A DNA stretch of 64,000 nt from Lates calcarifer (taxonomy: Eukaryota; Chordata; Actinopteri; Centropomidae): the NCBI RefSeq assembly GCF_001640805.2, contig NC_066838.1, positions 745,530 through 809,529 on the forward strand. Direction: 5' to 3'. The translations under genes were made by a program, and so were the position numbers. The notes under the pieces are model-generated. The model was not told the DNA's origin and searched no databases. It saw only the letters and a list, made by a program, of their open reading frames with translations. Below, piece by piece: positions 12,844 through 36,309 of the stretch. How positions within the stretch are numbered: position 1 is the first letter of the stretch; each line of letters opens with the position of its first letter.

Positions 12844-12979
12844 AGAAGGAAAATAATTTCTACTGTGGCGGTTACAGCAAAATCACTTTATCTTAGCTAA
12901 ACCTTTACACACAGTACTTGAATGAGCATAAAAAACAGTGAGTGACTGAATAAGCAGGTACATATATGATTATTTATTC

Positions 12980-13700
12980 CAGATGTAAATTTTGCTAATC
13001 TCAAACTGCAGTGAAGTGTAAGGTTTCTGTCAGTGCATACGTGCATACTTCTCATTGCAGTTTCGAAAAGTTCATCAAGTTCATCATGCATCAAGCTAGT
13101 ACCATAATTTATAATCCTGTGAACAGATGCTGGAGATTTGAACCCAAATGTAGGCTGAGACAGGAACACAAGGTAAAACTAATGCTGTTGTAATGGTACA
13201 GAGGAATACAACAGGGGCAGGCAAACACAGGTAGGAAAAACACAGAAGACAGGCAGGATTGGCCAGCTGACACGTATACACAACTAATTATAATGTGGAC
13301 ACTGAGGCATAAGACAACAAGGGAGCATGGGTCTATATTGCATGAAGGTAATCATCACAAGGTAGCAGGATGGACGCATGAGTCACAGCTGTGCAGAGTC
13401 TGATACAGGTGAAAAGTGGTTGAAAGGCAGGAAGTGAAAAATAAAAGAAAGACATAGCTGTGAGCTGAAATACAGCAACACGCTCAATTCTTGGCATATG
13501 GAAAGATATGGGGCAAAAAAAAGGAACTCAAAAGTTTGACTGTGGGTGGAGGCTTCACACATCACTTAAATATATAATATTCAATATTTCAGCTGGGTGT
13601 TCTAATGTTATAGGAAAAAAATGTTGTCTTCCAGACAACACTGCTACAGTTCTGAAAAAGTTGCTTAGCAAAAACATGTATGGCTGATTTTATTCAAGTT
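12980..13700. other. Non-coding, possible old transposon debris
   Basis: Bases 13140-13420 (GACAGGAACACAAGG, GGGGCAGGCAAACACAGG) resemble the interior of common fish DNA-transposon repeats, but no ends were found. No exon seen. Confidence 0.3.
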
Positions 13701-13713
13701 AGAATCCCTCCCA

Positions 13714-13717
<4 letters not shown>

Positions 13718-13750
<33 letters not shown>

Positions 13751-13771
13751 ATCTCTTCCTGTGTGTGTGTA

Positions 13772-13803
<32 letters not shown>

Positions 13804-13806
13804 TGT
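13718..13806 (+). repeat. Compound TC / TG microsatellite
   Basis: A TC run (about 13718-13745) is followed by a TG run (about 13761-13806) with a few interruptions. Confidence 0.95.
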
Positions 13807-13809
13807 TAT

Positions 13810-15470
13810 TACCTGGCTCGGTGTGGCTTCCTGGTTCCTGTTACCACTGATTCTCTTGAATGCCTGTGAATCATCAGCCAAGCAACTCACCAAACAACTG
13901 CAGCATTTAAGCTCATCCCTGTAGTCTGTGCTAGATCATTCAGTCACTGTGGTACATATGTTACAGTCATTCTTATAGTATCTGTCAGTTTGCTTGTTTG
14001 TTTGTCACCAACCAGTCAAGTTGCAGGAAATAAGGTCAGAATCTCTTTCTCTGTTCTCAAGTTATGACATTGAATAAAATGTTTTTGCAGAGCATTATGA
14101 TGTGAAGCTGACCTTTTGGATATAAAAGGTGGGTATAAAAATCATTTTATCCAATAAGATATTTGTATGGAATATAGTCATAATTAGAACATACAGGAGC
14201 ATACAAAAACCTGCTTTGTGAGGTCACAGTGACCTTGACTTTTGACCACCAAAAATGTAATCAGTTCACCCTTGAGGAAATTCCCTTAAGATGCTCTGGA
14301 AATATCATGTTACATGACAATTAAACATATGGAGGGATAGACAACCAGCAAAAATGGTGCAGAGGCATTGAAAAACTGCTAAAAGTAAATCATCAGTTTT
14401 AAACTGCTCTAGATTAAATCTGTTCCTCTGTGACATCCTGATACAGCTCTCTGATTTATCTTTATGTCCCTTATTATGAGGTCACACTGATCTATTTATA
14501 TCTTTCCATCAGGTGACTGTAGCTGTACGTTGTCCTGCTCTACAATTTTTAAATTCATTTAAGGCATATCTTTATTCCCCATGAAGAAAAGCTCTTTGGG
14601 CAGGTGTTGGGATAAGCATGTTAGTTCATGCAATCTAAGCTTCTACTTAAAGACATTTAAAGCAACATTATGCAACTATTTTACTTTAAAATAGCTTTAC
14701 ATGGGTTTGAGTGTCCAACAAGAAATGTATAATGCTTTAGTCAAATGCTGACTTGACAAGCAAGGACAGTATAATTGTTGGTTTGTAATGATGATTTTGT
14801 GCTTGTTGCCTAAGTGATGGGTTTTGTTTTCTGTACATGATCTGTAAGCTTCTAGGGATGCGTTGCTTTCAGTACCCTTAACCACACGGACCAAACAAAA
14901 TTCAAAGCACCTTTGCCCTGTAATTACCACTTATGGCCACAGAGGCCACTGTTACAGCTGCTCAGCAAAAGTTATATAGTGTTACTTTAAGGCAGATGGA
15001 AGATGTGTAAAGTGATACCAGGCTCCAAACAAATCACATTCAGCTGGTGGTCACAACAAGTACAACAGGTTGTGCTGGAGCAGAAGATGCAAAACACCGT
15101 CAGTAAACTACACTATTATTAGACATGGAAGGATGAGGATAAGTGGTATAGATGAATAGTTAACCTTGACACCCAATCATATGAGAAGCATGTGCGGAAG
15201 CATTTGGATTTGCCAACATAGATGGATAAATTGCAGATGTTTCCTGAAGCAGTAACATACACTTATCTCTAGTGTGTGTGAAGCAGTGTGAATGAATGGA
15301 ATATTGTTGATTCCACAGAGTTGTTTAGGATTAGCCTGTGTGGGTTTGCACTCATATCAGTTCAAACAAATTATGTGTTGCGAGTTCCAATTAATTCAAA
15401 CTTGATTTTCTGTGACCGGTGACTGGTAATCTTCTGATTTCATTATTCCTTTGATATGTTCAATGCCTCC
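13810..15470. other. Non-coding; one weak exon-like piece
   Basis: Mostly featureless. Bases about 15024-15096 follow an acceptor-like site and are open in one frame (QQVQQVVLEQKMQNTVS), which could be a decayed coiled-coil exon of the ccdc22 relic just downstream. The similarity is too weak to claim. Confidence 0.25.
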
Positions 15471-15857
15471 TGTACCAGAGGCAGCAGCAGTAACCAGCTC
15501 CATGATGTCGACCAGCTTACAGCAGACATGAAGCACATGAGTGTCACTAATACACAGGTAAAACACAGACACACAGGCATACACCTTAGCTATACTGAAT
15601 GACCTGACGACACAGCCTACACATGATTTACTTATTGTAAGCCAGTGGTGTGGCTGTCCCTTATACAGTGCATTTGCTCCTCTAAATAAGCGTGTTTGAA
15701 GTGTATGTGGGAGACAGACATAATGTTAATGTGTTTTATATTTCTTAAATTGGATTCTGGTTTACAACTGTGGATTTGCTTAAAAACATAGGCTTGTCCA
15801 ACATTTGTTTACCAAGACGTGGTTATCACATATGTGGACTGATGCAAAATGACTGAG

Positions 15858-15889
15858 ATCTTATATAAAAGCTCTTTTTTATATAAGAT
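15858..15889. repeat. Perfect 13-bp-stem hairpin
   Basis: ATCTTATATAAAA (15858-15870) and its exact complement (15877-15889) flank a 6-base loop. No T-rich terminator logic applies in this genome, so it may be a foldback remnant. Confidence 0.6.
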
Positions 15890-16278
15890 TAAACACTCCT
15901 CAAATGTGGAGGAAACTGTGTTCATAATGTTACCTGGGGTTCACTCAAGGGCCAAACAGTTTGTGTGCATTCAGACTGAACTCAGCACAACATTAAAACA
16001 GCACGAGTGGCTGTGCTTGACTGTGCGTGTTGTACTCATCCAGAAAGTCCAGTTAGAGAAACAGATTAATGTATTTAAAGTCACCAAAACACAGTTCAAT
16101 GATTTGTTATACTCACATAAAGGATTTTACAACTCAACTATTTTATTGTTTGTGCCAGTGTTCTAAAAACAATTCCAGTAGATATCATTGTCTCTGATAT
16201 CCATCATGACCAAATGTCCAAAAATCTGCTAAGAAATCATTGAAACCTGCTTGTAGATGCATCCTTTTAAGATCTAAT

Positions 16279-16499
16279 TGGGGGCAGCTGTGGCTCAGGA
16301 GGTAGAGTGGGTCGCCCACTAATCAGAAGGTCAGCAGTTCAATCCCCAGCTTCTCCAGTCTGTGCCGAAATATCTTTGGGCAAGATATTGAACCCCACGT
16401 TGCCCCTGATGTTTGTAATCAGTGTGTGAATGGTAAAGCGCTTTCAGTGGTTGATATGTCTAGCAAAGCACTGTACAAGAACAAGTCCATTTACCATTT
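16279..16499 (+). repeat. tRNA-like SINE, copy 2
   Basis: It starts GGGGCAGCTGTGGCTCAGG, with an A-box-like GTGGCTCAGGAGGTAGAG and a B-box-like AGTTCAATCCCC. A TTGGGCAAGATATTGAACCC phrase and a 3' end about AAAGCGCTTTCAGTGG and CCATTTACCA follow. Same family as the copies at 5.7 and 38.5 kb. It sits in the ccdc22 relic, upstream of the frameshifted piece. Confidence 0.7.
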
Positions 16500-16799
16500 G
16501 GAGTAATGTGGAGTAGATGTGGTAATATGGAAACAGTGTGCTCCACTTACCAGTGAACCCCAACCATGATGTGAGAGCTTTAAAGCAGATTTGTCATTGA
16601 ATTTGCTCAAGTTAAAAGTCATGTAGATTCTGTCCATTTTTCTCTGTTTTCTTTAGCTGGAGTCATCCATAAAACTGTCTGTGTGTCTACAGAGGAGGCC
16701 AGAAACACGGAAGAAATATACAAACGGCTGGTAATTGACTAAAGCTAGCAAAGTAGCTGTGGGTGATTTTTATTGACTTAGGTGTACTCTGTGTGTCAT

Positions 16800-17340
16800 G
16801 TTGACACAGGTTTGTGTCATGATTGAGCTAAACACTGGACTGAACCCCAAAAAGCAGGGGACACCAGAACTGTGTCAGGGTCCTGACACAGTGGAAACAG
16901 TGATCTTTATTGATCCAAGTTAGTTCTTTTTAGAAAGGGGTGGGGGTGGGTTAGAGTCAGCCCGGGTGATGAGGGGAAGTCAGGGCAGCAAGTCAGGTGG
17001 TACAGGGCCAGTGCTGGGCCGAGGAGCCGGGGAGAGCGAGGTAGCTTGATGGGAGGCTGGGGAGACTGGCGACAGAAGCCGGGGACCATGAGGAGTTCTG
17101 CAGCAGGGGTGGACAACGGTGTGGGTACCAGAAAGGCTGAAGCACAGGGGAACAAAAGCACAGTGCCAGAATCAAAAAAACACTGCCATTAACTCTGATT
17201 ACTTGATCAGTAAACAAAGCGGCCAGGAGTGTTACCACATGGTAAACTGGGATGATCTGGCAGTTTGTGACTGGAGAGCTGGGGTACATATTCAGACAGT
17301 GTTGAGCTGATGGAGAACAGGTGAGACCAGCACAGCATCA
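16800..17340. repeat. GC-rich insert, probable DNA-transposon debris
   Basis: A G-rich block (16932-17110) bounded by GACACAGG/CCTGACACAG phrases and TTTATTGATCC at 16911 stands out from its AT-rich surroundings. It lies in the intron between relic pieces two and three. No ends or transposase were recognised, so the class is a guess. Confidence 0.35.
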
Positions 17341-18029
17341 CACCCCTGCAGAGAAACACACACACACACACACAACCCAAGAGGAGGAGGCCATGACAGG
17401 TTTGTTTGAAATTCTGTCACATCTGAGTTAGGAGTTGATTTTTCTGTGCAATTACTTGTATTTTGGTCTCTTGTTGAATCCACTAAATGTGTGTTTGACT
17501 GTGTTATGCCTGTCCTTTTTCAATGTAGGTCATAGAGTTAGAAAATCTTCCTCAGGATGTGTCTCGGTCAGCATATACTCAAAGGATTCTAGAGATTGTC
17601 AGCAACATCAAGAAACAGAAGGAGGAAATTACAAAGGTGAGATTAAAGGCACTATAATAGCCCAGTCACATCAGCAATCAGTCGGAATTCCGTTCATTTC
17701 AGTAATCTCACTGCAGTGGGATTGTGCTTCAACTATGTGCTGTTTATCAGCTGTAACATCACCAGCGCTGTTTTGACTTTCCTTTGCAGATACTGTCAGA
17801 CACTAAGGACCTCCAGAAAGAGATCAACAACCTGACAGGAAAGCTGGACAGAACCTTCGCTGTGACTGATGAGCTGGTTCTCAAGGTAGCAGAGTTTTTT
17901 ATATTTTTGTCAGTACTGTTGTTATCTAAAACCTATAGTACACTTAAATGATCTTTGTGACAGGTGCATCAGTGGAGTAGACATGCATGAGGAGGATGAG
18001 ACACCTGCACACTGTCCTTAGTTGCTCAG

Positions 18030-18440
18030 TGAAGAAGAATAGTACTTTATTGATCCTTGACAGGAAATTGCTTTGTTACAGCAGCAGCACACCAACCAAC
18101 ACCAAATATAAATTAAAATAAGATTAAAAGGGACAAGTGAAATCAAGAACCAAAGAAAAAGAGCCATACAGAATATACAGAATATTACACAAGATATTGC
18201 ACATGTGAAAACAAACAAAATATTGCACCATTAATATTACAGAGAGCAGACTGTATGTTTGGTGATTATTGGACATCAATGGACATTGAAAAGCCTGATG
18301 GCTGCTGGCACGAAGGATTTTTCCCTGCTGCTCGTATAGCGGGTGAGAATTATTGTCCAGGATGCACTTCAGTTTCCTGAGCATCTTTACCTCAGCCACC
18401 TGCTGAACTGAGTCCAACTCAGCCCTGATGGTGAACCTGA
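18030..18440. repeat. Interspersed repeat with TTTATTGATCC end
   Basis: It begins AGTACTTTATTGATCCTTGACAGGAAATT and includes GAAAAGCCTGATGGCTGCTGG and GAGCATCTTTACCTCAGCC. The same leading phrase recurs at 55.34 kb (AACTTTATTGATCC) and, reversed and diverged, near 53.69 kb. This is a frequent fish repeat; I cannot name its class from sequence alone. Confidence 0.55.
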
Positions 18441-20517
18441 TGCTTAAAGTTCACACTAGAGTCTAACCATGAAAAGGTAAATTTTTTGGATATATGTATA
18501 ATGAAAATGATGTTTGTCTATTTATTAGTTGATAGGAATACATTCTTGCCAGTCACTAGCCTTCATCCTGCTTCTTTTAAAAGGTTTAACATATAAGTCA
18601 GTTGTATACACTGAAAAGACTGTGTTCCTCCACAATCATTTTATTGAAAAATAAAGATGAACTCTTGCACAAAGAAGTTACTCATCCAATTGCACTAACT
18701 ACTGTGTGCCATGCGTTTTTTGTGCTCAACCTTGTTTTATTCAGTAGTATTACTGTAGTATGCCTCCTGGTGGCAGCATTAAGCTCCTTGCTGCTGAGCA
18801 GCACATCTGTCACAGAGCACCTGTTTGTCATAGGTTTTCCATGGTTTAGATGATTGACCTTTCTTGTTCATTGTAAATAATTGTAAATGTTTGTATGTTG
18901 TTTTGTTATTTGACAAATTTTGGTCTGGACTATTTCTTGATTAACAACAGATCTCCTATTGTATGTATTTTATTTTTTAACTTATGAAAGAGATTAGCAA
19001 TTTCCCTCTGCCCCCCTGTGTTTGAGCTAAGCTAGACCAAACATGTCTTGGACCTGCAGCATCCTTTATTGAACACACAGCAATATAACTGTCAACAGCA
19101 TTGCTTTATGTGTTTAAGTGTGACAGGTTTCAGAGACTGTCCTTGAGAGATTTTCAGGTCAATTTTACTACATTTTCTACATTTTTCATTGGTATATTAA
19201 ATTGTCCACAGATTTAGACCGACTGTAACAAAACTGTGCTAACCTGGGGACTAATCTGGCATTTTGATATTCAGCCTTTACTAATGGATGGAGAAGAAAA
19301 ACAAAAGTTGTCAGACCTCTCCTGTGGAAATGTATAGTCATCATATATATTGCTGTATGAAATGTTTTCTTAATACGTGTTGATTAAAATCAACCTTTTA
19401 CTTTTTTAAGACAGGAACTGTTACATTAGACAGACATTGGCAGTTCCTTTGTTGTAATGATTATATTTGAACTGAATACGTTGTGTGAATGGCTTTTGAA
19501 TGTAGTCCCATGATGATCATCCAACACTCCAATCCATTGTTTTGTAGAACATCTGAAATTTCACTTAATCTTTTTGTTACAGGATTCTGGAATGTGTTTA
19601 TTAATTACTGACTGTGAGGAGACAAATTACACTAAATTAATTATTTGATTAATGGCTGATATCTTTTGTTATTTTACACACTGCACAGTCTGATTTTGTT
19701 GTACCCAATACTGCCCAACTGCTGACATCTGAAAACTCAAGTTAGAACAGAGTGACCATGATGCCAGACGCATCATAGTAAGGAAACAATGGAACTAAGT
19801 TTCCAAGACTCTCCATGGAGAGGGCCCTAAAACATCCTGGAACAATGTCTTGCTCAAAGACAATGATTTTGATGTGGACAGTATGCAGCAGTTCTGTGGC
19901 TACCACTTACAGTCATGTTCCATTGATATACCATGTGGATGCCTCGAAATTGTGTCATACATCTATTTTTACAAGTATACCTCTGCTGTTTCACTGGCAT
20001 ATGCCACTTAGAAAAGACATGTCAGTGTTGAACTGACAGATATCACTTCTTATCAGTGTAACAGGAAGATGTTATTGCTAATGGCAAAATTAAATTCTGA
20101 TATCTGACAGTCATGCTGTATGTAAGCTGGCATGTAGTGAGTCAGAGTAAATACAAGTATGTGGTCAAAATATTCACCAGAGTAATTTTGATATCTGGAT
20201 AATCACCACTGACAGGTGCAACTTTTCACTGGTAGATGACATGAAAAATTGCTGTTTATGCTACAATGTGAATTGTGAACTAGGGAGCAGAGAGACTCCA
20301 AAACAAACTGCCTTAATCACAGTTCCATTGTACAAGTGGCTTATCAGTTCATTATGTCAAACAGTAGCAAACACTTGGCCCTGACAATGAGTCATGTTTC
20401 CTGCTAACTGAAACTGTTGTTTTATTCAGGTAAAACACAGTGTCTTCTTAGTGCATATTTAAAACCCACAACATTACTGGAAAAAAAAAGAAAGAAAGAA
20501 ACAGGTGTTTGTGAATC
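18440..20517. other. Intergenic, no gene recognised
   Basis: This lies between the ccdc22 relic and the slc38a5 poly-A signal. I looked here for the missing C-terminal ccdc22 exons and saw none. Sequence is AT-rich with short random open frames. Confidence 0.5.
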
Positions 20518-20523
20518 TTTATT
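20518..20523 (-). terminator. Poly-A signal of slc38a5-like gene
   Basis: TTTATT on the plus strand is AATAAA on the minus strand, about 620 bp after the stop codon. This is a suitable 3' UTR length. No other signal was chosen. Confidence 0.55.
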
Positions 20524-21139
20524 AAACTATATCCACATCTACTGTCCAGAATAAATTCATTCACAAATGAATTATACAAAATTAATTACAGTTGTATAAA
20601 TGTAATGTCAGACTTTGGCTGATTGAAGCCAGATTTAGTTTTTACTATAATTTTAAACACCTTAATGGTATCTATTTTTGAATAGCATTTTTATCAAGCA
20701 CCACCAGCAGCACCAAATATTTTTTCTCCATCAAACTTAGCTGATAATTAAGTAGATGTTTTTTGAATTTAGACATTTTGCCCAATTTGCTTGTAATAAT
20801 GCAGTTTCTATACATCACATTTGGCTCCTGCTAACGAAAATAGCTTTAACTGGTTTAGGGACTTCCATGGTCAACATGTTCATCAGCTCTTCATGTAGAA
20901 CAGAGGAACGCCATCTGTGATGGATCCTGGTGGTATATATATCAACCTGGGTGGGTGACAGGACAAAACTGGGCTCCTCTCAACACTCTGGAGGAATGGA
21001 CTGTCCATATGATTAATGAAAACAGTCATACAAAAGCCCTGAGCCTTCCAGCAGTAGGTTGAATCTTGCTTCCTTTCCAGAGGACCAGAGGAAGGATGCA
21101 GCGATGGGCTGCTGTTGCTGTAGGGCTTGGGGGTGCACC

Positions 21140-31308
<10,169 letters not shown>

Positions 31309-31610
31309 ACTTATAACTGGTTCAGTAGGCTGAGGTATTTCTTCAGATAGATGGAATTTTTCAAAAGAATGAAAAGGTATTGAAAGGTGAAATCTGAAAG
31401 AAGAAAAAACAAAACACAAACACCTGAAAACCATCTCATGGAAAAAGTCTGCATATTTAATCATTTTATACTGACTGTAGGACAGTGACACCATCAAAAT
31501 GTAAACTAGCCAGTGGTTTTAATGTTGTGGCACTATTTTAGGAGACACTCCCAGATGATAACACTATACTAACACTATACAGAGTACATACACGTACGTA
31601 CTACATGAGC

Positions 31611-31613
<3 letters not shown>

Positions 31614-31663
<50 letters not shown>
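31614..31663 (+). repeat. Long poly-A run
   Basis: About 50 uninterrupted A in the slc38a5 leader intron. No retroposon body was recognised beside it. Confidence 0.95.
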
Positions 31664-31665
<2 letters not shown>

Positions 31666-34600
31666 CAATGTGGCTAGATATGTAGTCAAAAACTTGTTTG
31701 TCTCAATAAATATGTGTTTTCTAAAATGACACATTTACACCTATTTGTTCTCTTGGTTATGACTTATGACTGAGTAATATACAATGATTTTTAGCCTCTT
31801 ATATGGTACAATCCCCATTTTGGAGCACTGCTCCTATGGCTCCTCTCAGAGGGTAGAGACAAACCATCCATATAGTCATTCAGGTTGGGGGACTTGTTGT
31901 CATTTGTTTCACACAAACAAATTTTAAAAATGCTAATGCTAACATTGGTCTGTTTCTCCTGTATGTGTAAATAGATCACGTTTGTTAATAATGTTTTTGT
32001 CATGTCACTGTCAACCCAAGTGAGTGTTGGGTTTAAAAAAATAAATCAGTTGCTGCAGCTTTAAAGCTGCTACCTGTAAGTTAAGCTACAGTGAGCATCC
32101 ATTGGAAAAGTGATGAGATGGGCCAGCTCGGCTGGAGTTAGCTGGTTAACATGCTTCAACTTCAGTAAGGTAAGAAGTGATAAAACTAGAAGCAAAACAT
32201 TACAGTTGTTTTCTACTGATGGGTGAGTAAAGGAATAAAGTTTGATGCTGAACTCACAACATTTCCTTTACACAACTTACAAATAGCTCCTTTAAGGAAT
32301 TTAAGTTAAGGAGTGCAAAACTGTTTGGAGTGAGTGAGATACAGTTTTCTATCTCTCTTACCTTGAAGGTGTCTGATAGTTGTATTGATGGTGCTTCTGG
32401 TTAAGAGAAAATACCAAAGCTATGCTCAATGATGTAAAACTCTGATCTATAAACAAGCAGAGGCACACTGTAACTGTAATGAATTTCCTAATACTTCACT
32501 GTCTATACTCTCCATGTCTTACCCCCGTATTTCTGATTTATTACACAGCATTCAGTGAAAGAAGGAGAGAGAAAGTGAATTACACAAGCAGTTCAGATGG
32601 TACACTCATGCCCATGTCATCAGTATCAAAGTACACATGTGAGCCCACTGAGCTACAAACACACCCCTCTACACGTGTCTGTGTTTGGTTTAAATGTACC
32701 AGTGAAAGAGTCAGACAACAAGCACTGCAGTATTGATCCACTGACACTTCAGGTCAAACACTATGACACATTCCGTTAAGATTTGATTACACTTGGTATC
32801 ACCTTGTAATGTTTGTTCTATTAAAAATTGGCCCAAACATTTCATGGCAAACAATTAGTCAGTTATGTAACGTAGTATGGAATCAGCTTATGGAGAAAGC
32901 AACTTTTGAATTTGGTATCTATTCAGCTGTACTTTTCAGCATTTTTGCAAAAGTTATAAAAATGACAAATAGAAACTTTGCCAGATAGATTTCCTATTCA
33001 GCTAAATGAGCAGTTGAATAGTTATGTAATGGGCTTGACCTGTAATATATCAAAGTTTAATTTTGTATTAATGGACCAAACCCCACTAAAGAACAACACA
33101 GTTGAAGTTACGCCAAGTCTGGACAGTTCCAGTTGTGGACATCTTTTCCCTGTAGGCCTTAGAAATGACAGACAGAGTGATAACAGCTGAGAATGACCTC
33201 CCTGCTCAAACATGACTGAGCTGGATCCTCAGACTTTGATATGTGTACAGTAGTTGTCACATGGACTCTATTTGTAAATACTGTCCCCATGCATCAGGCA
33301 GCCTGGTTTCACCAAATGGTGTAGGAATAACAAAACAATTTCTTTAAGTTATTTCATCTGTTATATATCTGTAGCTACACCTCTTTTGGTTTTCATATGT
33401 CATTTCATGCCACATCATTTATTAAACACTTACATATACCTGGCCACAGTTTCACAACATAAGCACACAGCAACAAAAAATGCAATAATTTATTGATGAC
33501 AATCATTCCCCCACCAAACAATGTAGTTTATAGTGAAATTAAGCAGAATGGTTGCCAAGCAACAGACAGATGCAGTGGAGAGATTGGTTTGATTATTAAT
33601 AATAGTGCAAATACTGAAGTAGTGTTTTGTTATGCAAGCACTCCTATGCTAGCACTCATCTCTGATGGGACAGGTGTGTACTTTACCACAGCTTTGAATG
33701 AGGCTGAACCAGTCATAATCAAGGATCTAAACTATTCGCTTTATATACTGAGTTAAATGACACGCAAAAAGCTTAAAATAGCCATGCCACAAGAAATGGC
33801 CTTGAGGGTGACGAGCTATTTATATCCCACGATATCACATGACACACAGTTTACATTTTCATGGTCTCATGCATTTTATTGGCATTACTAAATATATTCA
33901 TGTTTCGCAGAGAGAACTCAAACTAAGTTAGATTTCAATGAAAACATTTATTATGATGTTGTCATGCAGTTCAGGTGGTGGCAGAGCAACATGAACATTT
34001 AAACCCTTACATACTAGACTTTACACTGGAATAGGTTAACTGAGGTTTTGTGTATTGAAAAGCACCATTTATAAGAATGTAACTTGAAGAGTGGAATTGT
34101 AAGTTAGCCATATAAACTGGACACCATCCACCAATACTGGGGTCTGGGTTTTTCAGATCAGGGTCAAGTTCTGTTTGTTAATTCAAAGGTTATTTGTCAC
34201 AAAGCAGAGGTCTAATGATACTGCTATTACTACTTAAAAGTATGATGCTGATTCAGCATGTTAGAATGACACTATTTAGCCTGACTGGGGCAATAAAATC
34301 CCTAACTCCCATCATAACTGATTGGATTCAATTTTTGATTGCATTTGATGCTTTTCTAATGTTTAGCAGATATCACACATGATTATCACACCTGATCAAA
34401 TAGTTCTGTGAACCTGGTTTTTAAATTAGGTGAACACATTAGACCATTTAAGACAATATACAATTTTAAATGGCAATTATTAAAATTAGAGAAAATATTC
34501 TGTGAGGGTAGAGTATATTAAAGTCAAAGTCAAACAATTCCCTGTGACTACCTGCTCGCTGGCACTGTCTGACTTGTTGTGATGCAGGTATACCCACCCA

Positions 34601-36309
34601 TCCTGTGCACCAATCAGGCTCGAGAGTTTCATTTACATCTGTAAACAGAAACCTCTGCGTCTGTGCTGCTGTAACGTGTGTGTTCTGTAGCAAAGAATTA
34701 AATGTTCAAGCATTATTAATGCAAGAACAACCAGGCCTTAACTTTATAATACACAGTATAGAACTTAAATGTCCATGTGGGTTTAACCCAATCTGGCCAG
34801 CTGGTATAAAACATTCAAAACAAAGTTAAAGTTATAGTTTAATATTTAGGGGAACACCTTTACTTTCTTTCCAACAGTTGACAAGCACAGAGCTTGAGTC
34901 AGGACAAGGTTAGCCTAGCTAAGAAGTGTGGTCCTGTCCACAGTTCAACAATACACCTACCAACAACCCTAAAGCTCACTAATTAACATGCTGTATTTTT
35001 TACATATCTGTTTGTCAGTCTTTATGCAAACTAGACCAACAATATAATGACTCTGGCTCCATATACAGACAATAGATTTGTATTCATGTGAATATCACAT
35101 TCTGAAAGACAAAGTGAATATTTGTATTTTCTCAAATAATGAACTATTTCCTTCTGGAAATTCCCTCAAGTTTATGATTCCCTATGGTCGTCTTCATAAT
35201 CCTACAGAAAGAGCTGTGACTCTTTCACTAAATTTTACTACACAGAAAATACAGACACAGATTCTGTTTTCACTTGAATGGAACAATATAAAGAGTCTGC
35301 TACACGGTGAGGTTAGAGGAAGCATATAGTATAGTGTACAATATGTGCTTGATTGAGGCCCTGCCCTACTTTCCAAGGTAGGAATGTATAGATTTACATT
35401 TTATGTAAAATGAGCAGCACATCAGCCTCTGTCTGAGGCCCACAGTATGACAAACATCAGCTGAGCTTCATATTTACCTTTGTTTTGTTGTTGTTATTTT
35501 GGTAAGCGTTTTCACTTATTTCTTCCCCCACAAACATCAGAAAAATATGTCTACATCAAGACTTAGGGATATAAAATATCACTGCCACACAAAAACTCTT
35601 AATACTGGCTTCTGACTTTGTTAACAAAGTCAAACTGACATTAAAATAAATAGCCTTTAAAAAGAAAATAATTAGTAATAAAACATATACAGTTATTAGA
35701 CATGAAAATCCCTTGAAATGATATCAGTCATACTCAGTGTTCACACTCATTTATACTAAGTTACTTAATGTAAATTTATAGCAAAAACCTTAATAAATAA
35801 ATAAAATCAAAATGAGAAAATAATCTAATAAAAGGACTGCCAAGACCTGGTTGCCAGGAACTGATTACATCTGGAGCACAGCTGCATAACCTGTGTACTA
35901 GAACTAGTTTAATGAGTCTAATGAGCCTTTCAAAATCAAAGCCTCTGAGCACTGGTTGGTGTCCATAACAAAGCTCTGCTCCCATGGTCTTTCACTCTTC
36001 CTAAGCAGACGTTTTGAGTGGTCAAACCACGTGGCAGCACAGTTGCTCCAACTCATCCAGGATAATGGAGTGACTTACCTCCAGAAACTGACCCAGCTGA
36101 TTCTCTGAAGCAGAGGGAAAACCTTCACGGTGAAGTCCTGGGATCAGAGGTGCAGTTTGGGCTGGGAAGATGGTAACACTGGACAGTTTTTGGAACTCAG
36201 CAGAGAAGCACAGACTGTCCCAGTAAGAGGTTGGGGAGAGGGGAGTAAATGTGGGAGCAGGCAGTGAGGAGGAAGGGCTGCTGAAAATCAGGGTTTCAAG
36301 TTTCTTGTG

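Larger units (their letters stand above)
15479..17885 (+). pseudogene. ccdc22: ccdc22 relic (truncated, frameshifted)
   Basis: Four exon-like pieces are seen. 15479-15557 reads QLHDVDQLTADMKHMSV. 16657-16730 reads LESSIKL in one frame, then VSTEEARNTEEIYKRL in another. 17529-17636 reads LPQDVSRSAYTQRILEIVSN. 17790-17885 reads ILSDTKDLQKEINNLTGK and LDRTFAVTDELVLK. The last two are intact, with good splice sites, and clearly match the C-terminal coiled coil of CCDC22, a subunit of the CCC (COMMD/CCDC22/CCDC93) endosomal-recycling complex. In the second piece about 28 bases seem lost relative to the family, breaking the frame. I found no exons between pieces one and two, no N-terminal domain, and no final exon (family: DAKKDDAVRKAYKYL) before the slc38a5 poly-A site. 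A functional, divergent gene with missed exons is the alternative. Confidence 0.6.

Noticed and set aside
12670..12900. Open frame with alternating I and Y
   Set aside because: Product of the AT microsatellite.
15849..16166. 105-codon plus-strand open frame in the ccdc22 relic
   Set aside because: Considered as a missing ccdc22 exon, but no residue pattern matches the family and splice sites are poor.
16279..16380. tRNA gene
   Set aside because: Box-like motifs occur, but no cloverleaf or anticodon arm can be drawn; three diverged copies point to a SINE.
16907..17310. Proline-rich open frames in the GC-rich block
   Set aside because: Composition of a repeat-like insert, no splice context and no recognisable domain.
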